Source: an uncultured Centipeda sp. (GTDB lineage Bacteria; Bacillota; Negativicutes; Selenomonadales; Selenomonadaceae). Taken from it: a stretch of DNA of 64,000 nucleotides. A model generated the notes under the pieces. It had not been told where the DNA came from and ran no database searches. It saw nothing but the letters and a program-made list of their open reading frames with translations. Of the stretch, positions 60,824-64,000 are shown piece by piece (position 1 is the first letter of the stretch; every line of letters begins with the position of its first letter). The stretch is from the NCBI GenBank assembly GCA_905372865.1, contig CAJPQT010000007.1, forward strand, positions 1 through 64,000. The letters are read 5' to 3'. The position numbers and the translations under genes are program-made.

Positions 60824-62605
60824 TCACTCCCCCATGATGCCCGCCATCCGCAGGAGATACTGCGCGTTCGTCGTACGGCAGCGCCCCTCGCGGATCTTGA
60901 AATCAAAGAGAATCTTGTCCCCCTCGTAGTGCTCCTCAAAATGTGCGTTCGTGACAGGCACGCCCTCGCGTCCGAGATCGCACAGCTCGAAGTCATGCGT
61001 CGTCACAATCGTGATTGCGTGCGGCAGCGTCAGACGGCGGATCGCCTCGCGCGCACCGACAATGCGATCGGCGGAGTTCGTCCCGCGAAAGATCTCATCG
61101 ATCAGAATCAGCATCGGCTTGCCGCGCTTGCTGTACGTCATCATCTTCTTGATGCGCAGCAGCTCTGCGTAGAACGTCGAGACCCCGCCCGCGAGATCGT
61201 CGCTGATCTGGATCGACGTATAGACGGCCATCGGCGTGAGCGCAAAGAACGTTGCACACACGGGCGCGCCTGCGTATGACAACACCGCGTTTGAGCCCAG
61301 CGTCCGCATATACGTTGTCTTGCCCGACATGTTCGATCCCGTGATGACAAGGGTCCCCGCCGCAAGGTGCGCATCGTTCGGCGTCGCCGCCTCCTCCGGG
61401 ATCACGAGCGGCATCGCCCCCTCTGCATCAAGGCGCGGTGCATCCCCGTCAACGAACTGCGGGAAGGTATGGATCTCGCGCGTATGCCCGATCCGTGCAA
61501 GCGAGAGCAGCACCTCCACCTCCGCCCAGACCTCCAGCCAGCCGGCAGCCGCCGGGCCCGCCTGTCCGCGCCAATGGGAGAAGTACGCCATACAGTGCAA
61601 ATCCCAGAGAAGAACCCCATTGGCGAGAATGAAAAAGACAAAGTTGCGCCGCGCTGCCGCACACTGGGCGAGCGTCGTCAGACGGCTCTGCGCCTGCCGT
61701 GCGCGAACGGGTGCAAAGAGCGGCGCAAGCACCGCCGCGAACGCCTCTCCGCGCAGCGGTGCGCGCTCAAGGCCGTAGAAAATCCTGCCGTAGAGCCGCA
61801 GCTCCCGCGCCATGCGCCCGAGCGGGGCAAGTTCGCGCTGCGTGCGCGGATAGAACGCCATCGCCACCGTCAGGTTGAACATAAAGAGGATGAGCGGCAC
61901 CGTCCACGGTCCACCCGCGAAAATCATCCAAAGAAACGAGAGAACAAATGCATTTGCAAATACAATGCCGATACATGAGATGAGCTTTAGCGAGCCTTTG
62001 AGCGGCTGAGCCAGTTCCTTTGCCAGTGTGCGCGTATCATGTCCGTCAGGCAGACGCGCTCCGCGTGCCTCCAGCTCGATGCAGAGCAGAGGATGTGCCA
62101 GCAGCTCCGCCACCGCCGCCTGCCGCCGCCGCGTCTGTTCGAGATCATGCGGCGTTGCCGTAAGGGCGGCGGCGAGCCGTTCCCGCCCCGCCTGCGTCCG
62201 TGCCGCACAGAGGTACTGGTAGAGCGAGGCCGTGCCGAAGATGTGCAGATCACGGTCGGGCGGACGCTTCTCCTTTGCATACGCTGCACCATCCTCGGGC
62301 AGCTTCTTCCACTCCCCCGAGAACCGTGCGAGATAGCCCGATGTCACCGCAAGGTATGCCTTCGTCAGGAGAAGCAGACGCTCCAGCTTCCGATGCCGTG
62401 CCACCAGCACCACAAAGAGCAACAGAAAAAACCCGCCCAGCATCATCTCGGCAGGCGAGCCCATATCATAGCCGTGAATCAGCGCAGCGAGCATCGCGGG
62501 AAAGACCACCGTACGCGCGAGGACGTACCGCGTCCTCTGCTTATTCTGCGCCCGCTCCAGCGCGATCGTATTCTCGCGCACATTTTCATAGAACAGTTTC
62601 TTCAA
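60824..62605 (-). CDS. MutS-family ATPase with membrane segments
   Basis: 593 residues. Two membrane helices near the N-terminus (about 30-70), a middle region with two or three more (around 205-250), then a MutS-type ATPase with Walker A GSNMSGKTTYMRTLG, Walker B LILIDEIFRGTNS and VTTHD. Mismatch-binding domains are absent, so it is not a repair MutS; function is unknown. The start is probably TTG 62605, giving MKKLFYENVREN, with AAGGAG seven bases before. An ATG 18 bases upstream has no ribosome site. Confidence 0.78.
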   Translation of the reverse strand: MKKLFYENVRENTIALERAQNKQRTRYVLARTVVFPAMLAALIHGYDMGSPAEMMLGGFFLLLFVVLVARHRKLERLLLLTKAYLAVTSGYLARFSGEWKKLPEDGAAYAKEKRPPDRDLHIFGTASLYQYLCAARTQAGRERLAAALTATPHDLEQTRRRQAAVAELLAHPLLCIELEARGARLPDGHDTRTLAKELAQPLKGSLKLISCIGIVFANAFVLSFLWMIFAGGPWTVPLILFMFNLTVAMAFYPRTQRELAPLGRMARELRLYGRIFYGLERAPLRGEAFAAVLAPLFAPVRARQAQSRLTTLAQCAAARRNFVFFILANGVLLWDLHCMAYFSHWRGQAGPAAAGWLEVWAEVEVLLSLARIGHTREIHTFPQFVDGDAPRLDAEGAMPLVIPEEAATPNDAHLAAGTLVITGSNMSGKTTYMRTLGSNAVLSYAGAPVCATFFALTPMAVYTSIQISDDLAGGVSTFYAELLRIKKMMTYSKRGKPMLILIDEIFRGTNSADRIVGAREAIRRLTLPHAITIVTTHDFELCDLGREGVPVTNAHFEEHYEGDKILFDFKIREGRCRTTNAQYLLRMAGIMGE

Positions 62606-62638
62606 AGCGAGGCTCCTTCTCATTTTGCAATAATTCTC

Positions 62639-62644
62639 ATTATA
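62639..62644 (-). promoter_or_regulatory. -10 element of the MutS-like gene
   Basis: The minus strand reads TGGTATAAT, an extended -10. The -35 is weak. It is divergent from the promoter at 62666-62694. Confidence 0.45.
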
Positions 62645-62665
62645 CCATAGGTTGCTGTGCAAAAG

Positions 62666-62694
62666 TAGACAATTTTTCCCAAAACTGTTACAAT
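62666..62694 (+). promoter_or_regulatory. Promoter of the small-protein unit at the right end
   Basis: TAGACA (62666-62671), a 17-base spacer and TACAAT (62689-62694) with extended TG, 22 bases before the first gene. Confidence 0.65.
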
Positions 62695-62715
62695 ACGACG
62701 AAGGGAGGGGATGCC

Positions 62716-62940
62716 ATGTCGGATCTCGACGATGCCATACGCCGCACAGAGGCGGCGGTGCGCGTCCTCGATGCGCGGATGCAGTGTGCCGTAGGCGATC
62801 TCGACTACGAGAGCTGCCTCCATGAGAAGCGCACCCTCACCACAGCCCTCCTCGCCCTGCGAAAACGGCGCGGGAACACAGGCCCCGTGGGGACATTCAG
62901 CCAAAATTCAGCATCACTGGATAATATAAAAGACAAATAG
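62716..62940 (+). CDS. Small cytoplasmic protein, unknown function
   Basis: 74 residues, mostly helical (DDAIRRTEAAVRVLDARMQ... and EKRTLTTALLALRKRR), with two Cys residues and a polar tail. It has a clear promoter, and AAGGGAGGGG before ATG 62716; an ATG five bases upstream is out of frame. It heads three short genes on the + strand. No family is recognised. Confidence 0.6.
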   Translation: MSDLDDAIRRTEAAVRVLDARMQCAVGDLDYESCLHEKRTLTTALLALRKRRGNTGPVGTFSQNSASLDNIKDK

Positions 62941-62972
62941 TCAATAATGACCCACAAGGAAAGGAACCCACT

Positions 62973-63248
62973 ATGTCACAACGCATGACCATGGATGAAG
63001 TCCTCAAGGAGTACGGCGTACCGCAGCTGCGCCTCGATGTGCACGCGACGCGCACCGACCTCCTGAAGCTCCGCGAGAAGCTCATGGCGATCCGCGACCT
63101 CTCGGACGGACGCGAGCAGGGCTATCTCGACATCGAGTGCAAACTCTACATCGATGTGGACGACATCGACCGCTATCTCTCGGGCGAGCTCGATACCGTC
63201 GGCGAGATCTACGCCTTCCCCGAGGACGTGAAGTCCTATCGGGAGTAA
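62973..63248 (+). CDS. Small acidic protein, unknown function
   Basis: 91 residues with a helical first half and an acidic second half (DIECKLYIDVDDIDRYLSGELD). It is soluble, with no signal peptide. AAGGAAAGGAA precedes ATG 62973. It lies 32 bases after the previous small gene and 53 bases before the next, probably in one operon. No family is recognised. Confidence 0.65.
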   Translation: MSQRMTMDEVLKEYGVPQLRLDVHATRTDLLKLREKLMAIRDLSDGREQGYLDIECKLYIDVDDIDRYLSGELDTVGEIYAFPEDVKSYRE

Positions 63249-63301
63249 CTGCGAATACCGGGGCTATCCCCGTATCGAAAGAATATAAAGGAGAATATCG
63301 A

Positions 63302-64000
63302 ATGAAACTGAAGAAACTTATCGCTGCGGCAATGGTCGGCACGCTGACCTTTACCGCACCCATCATCGTCCCGAACGCCGTGCAGAGCACGCTCGGTGCA
63401 CAGGCCGAGGCGGCAAAGGGCGGCGCGCGCATCGCGCCGAAGGCGGCACCTGCACCGAAGGCAGCGCCGAGCACCCAGAGCGGCAGCCAGAGCAAATCCG
63501 TCTCCGGCAACGGCGCGGGCTATGCGCCGTCCAAGAACGCAAACCAGCTCGACAAGAACGCACCCGCCGCAGGTGCAAAGGCAAATACGCCGGGCGCTGC
63601 AAACGCCGCGAGCACCGCACAGCGCGGTACGGGCTGGGGCAACACTCTGCGCAACATCGGCCTCCTCGCGGGCGGCATGATGCTCGGCGGACTGCTTGCC
63701 TCCATGTTCGGCATGGGCGGCGGAATGCTCGCCGACATCCTCGGTGTCCTCGCAAACGTTGCCATCGTCGTGGTCGCCTTCATGGCAATCCGCTGGGTGT
63801 GGAACCGTTTCCGCGGCCGCAAAGAGGAGAACGTCTACCAGAGCGCGGCGCGTCCGCAGCAGGCAGCAGCACCGCAACCGCCCATCACGGACATCCGTCC
63901 GCAGGGCGCACCCGCATCCTACACAGCGCCCATGAACGCGCATACGGATGTGGCAGGTGAGAGCCCGCGCACGATCGCCGATCATTATCGGAACCGCTAA
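63302..64000 (+). CDS. Exported Ala/Gly-rich protein resembling the N-terminal part of Tim44-like proteins
   Basis: 232 residues, complete to the last base of the window. Signal peptide (about 1-38, ending AEAA), a low-complexity Ala/Pro/Ser-rich stretch (about 39-105), then a glycine-rich hydrophobic segment (GLLAGGMMLGGLLASMFGMGGGM) and a membrane helix (about 152-172) followed by RGRKEE. The glycine pattern resembles the membrane part of bacterial Tim44-domain proteins, but the Tim44 domain itself is missing. AAAGGAGAA precedes ATG 63302. Function is unknown. Confidence 0.6.
   Translation: MKLKKLIAAAMVGTLTFTAPIIVPNAVQSTLGAQAEAAKGGARIAPKAAPAPKAAPSTQSGSQSKSVSGNGAGYAPSKNANQLDKNAPAAGAKANTPGAANAASTAQRGTGWGNTLRNIGLLAGGMMLGGLLASMFGMGGGMLADILGVLANVAIVVVAFMAIRWVWNRFRGRKEENVYQSAARPQQAAAPQPPITDIRPQGAPASYTAPMNAHTDVAGESPRTIADHYRNR

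Noticed and set aside
1..64000. Prophage, transposase or integrative element
   Set aside because: No transposase, integrase, phage structural gene or tRNA-associated attachment site was seen. The only mobile-like features are the small palindromes.

Overview
This window comes from a GC-rich, diderm Firmicute of the Negativicutes, most like Selenomonas or Centipeda. The evidence is gene content and order (inference, no search was run): yybS-gdpP-rplI-lon-dnaB-pfkA-parA-parB with exact parS palindromes, which is a region near the replication origin; secA-prfB; the cell-wall pyruvyl transferase csaB beside a DUF5693 membrane protein; and a complete membrane-bound [NiFe] hydrogenase locus. Several genes start with TTG or GTG.

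Layout. 1-2.8 kb: leftward leader that looks like that of an rRNA operon, a ClpX-type unfoldase, a compact type I toxin-antitoxin locus and a P-loop kinase. 2.8-5.1 kb: nrdD, which lacks its C-terminal glycyl-radical motif. 5.2-24.4 kb, + strand: one long unit running from trpS into a phosphonate pathway (LicC/PntC-like cytidylyltransferase, nucleotidyltransferase-PEP mutase fusion, methyltransferase, 2-aminoethylphosphonate transaminase, phosphonopyruvate decarboxylase). Six tandem paralogues of a roughly 710-residue cytoplasmic AlkP/sulfatase-fold protein sit between transaminase and decarboxylase. 24.6-26.2 kb: SH3 lipoprotein, L,D-transpeptidase and a second convergent type I toxin-antitoxin locus. 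26.2-35.7 kb, - strand: csaB, DUF5693, DUF2993 protein, prfB, secA and a LysR regulator. 35.9-47.1 kb: a small acidic protein, then the hydrogenase genes hyaA-hyaB-cytochrome b-HMA protein-hypA-hypB-protease-hypF-hypC-hypD-hypE. 47.2-47.5 kb: probable structured non-coding RNA. 47.6-62.6 kb, - strand: secreted proteins, M23 peptidase, DUF4446, parB, parA, pfkA, dnaB, Lon-family protease with three parS sites inside its reading frame, rplI, gdpP, yybS and a membrane MutS-like ATPase. 62.7-64.0 kb, + strand: three small unknown proteins.

The most interesting system is the phosphonate operon. PEP mutase, decarboxylase and transaminase would make 2-aminoethylphosphonate, and the cytidylyltransferase would make CMP-aminoethylphosphonate. 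The six paralogues have a conserved E-x-T-x-P...TG-x-Y nucleophile motif and no signal peptide or membrane segment, so they are candidates for transferases or hydrolases acting on that activated phosphonate. Their gene ends and spacers are nearly identical while their centres differ, and two spacer types alternate. This points to pairwise duplication and mosaic recombination.

Two other signals stand out. Both type I loci show convergent promoters around a shared terminator, and in the first the small RNA can pair with 19 consecutive bases over the toxin start codon. A family of seven intergenic palindromes of about 135 bp shows compensatory base changes in several helices, so their folded form appears to be under selection.
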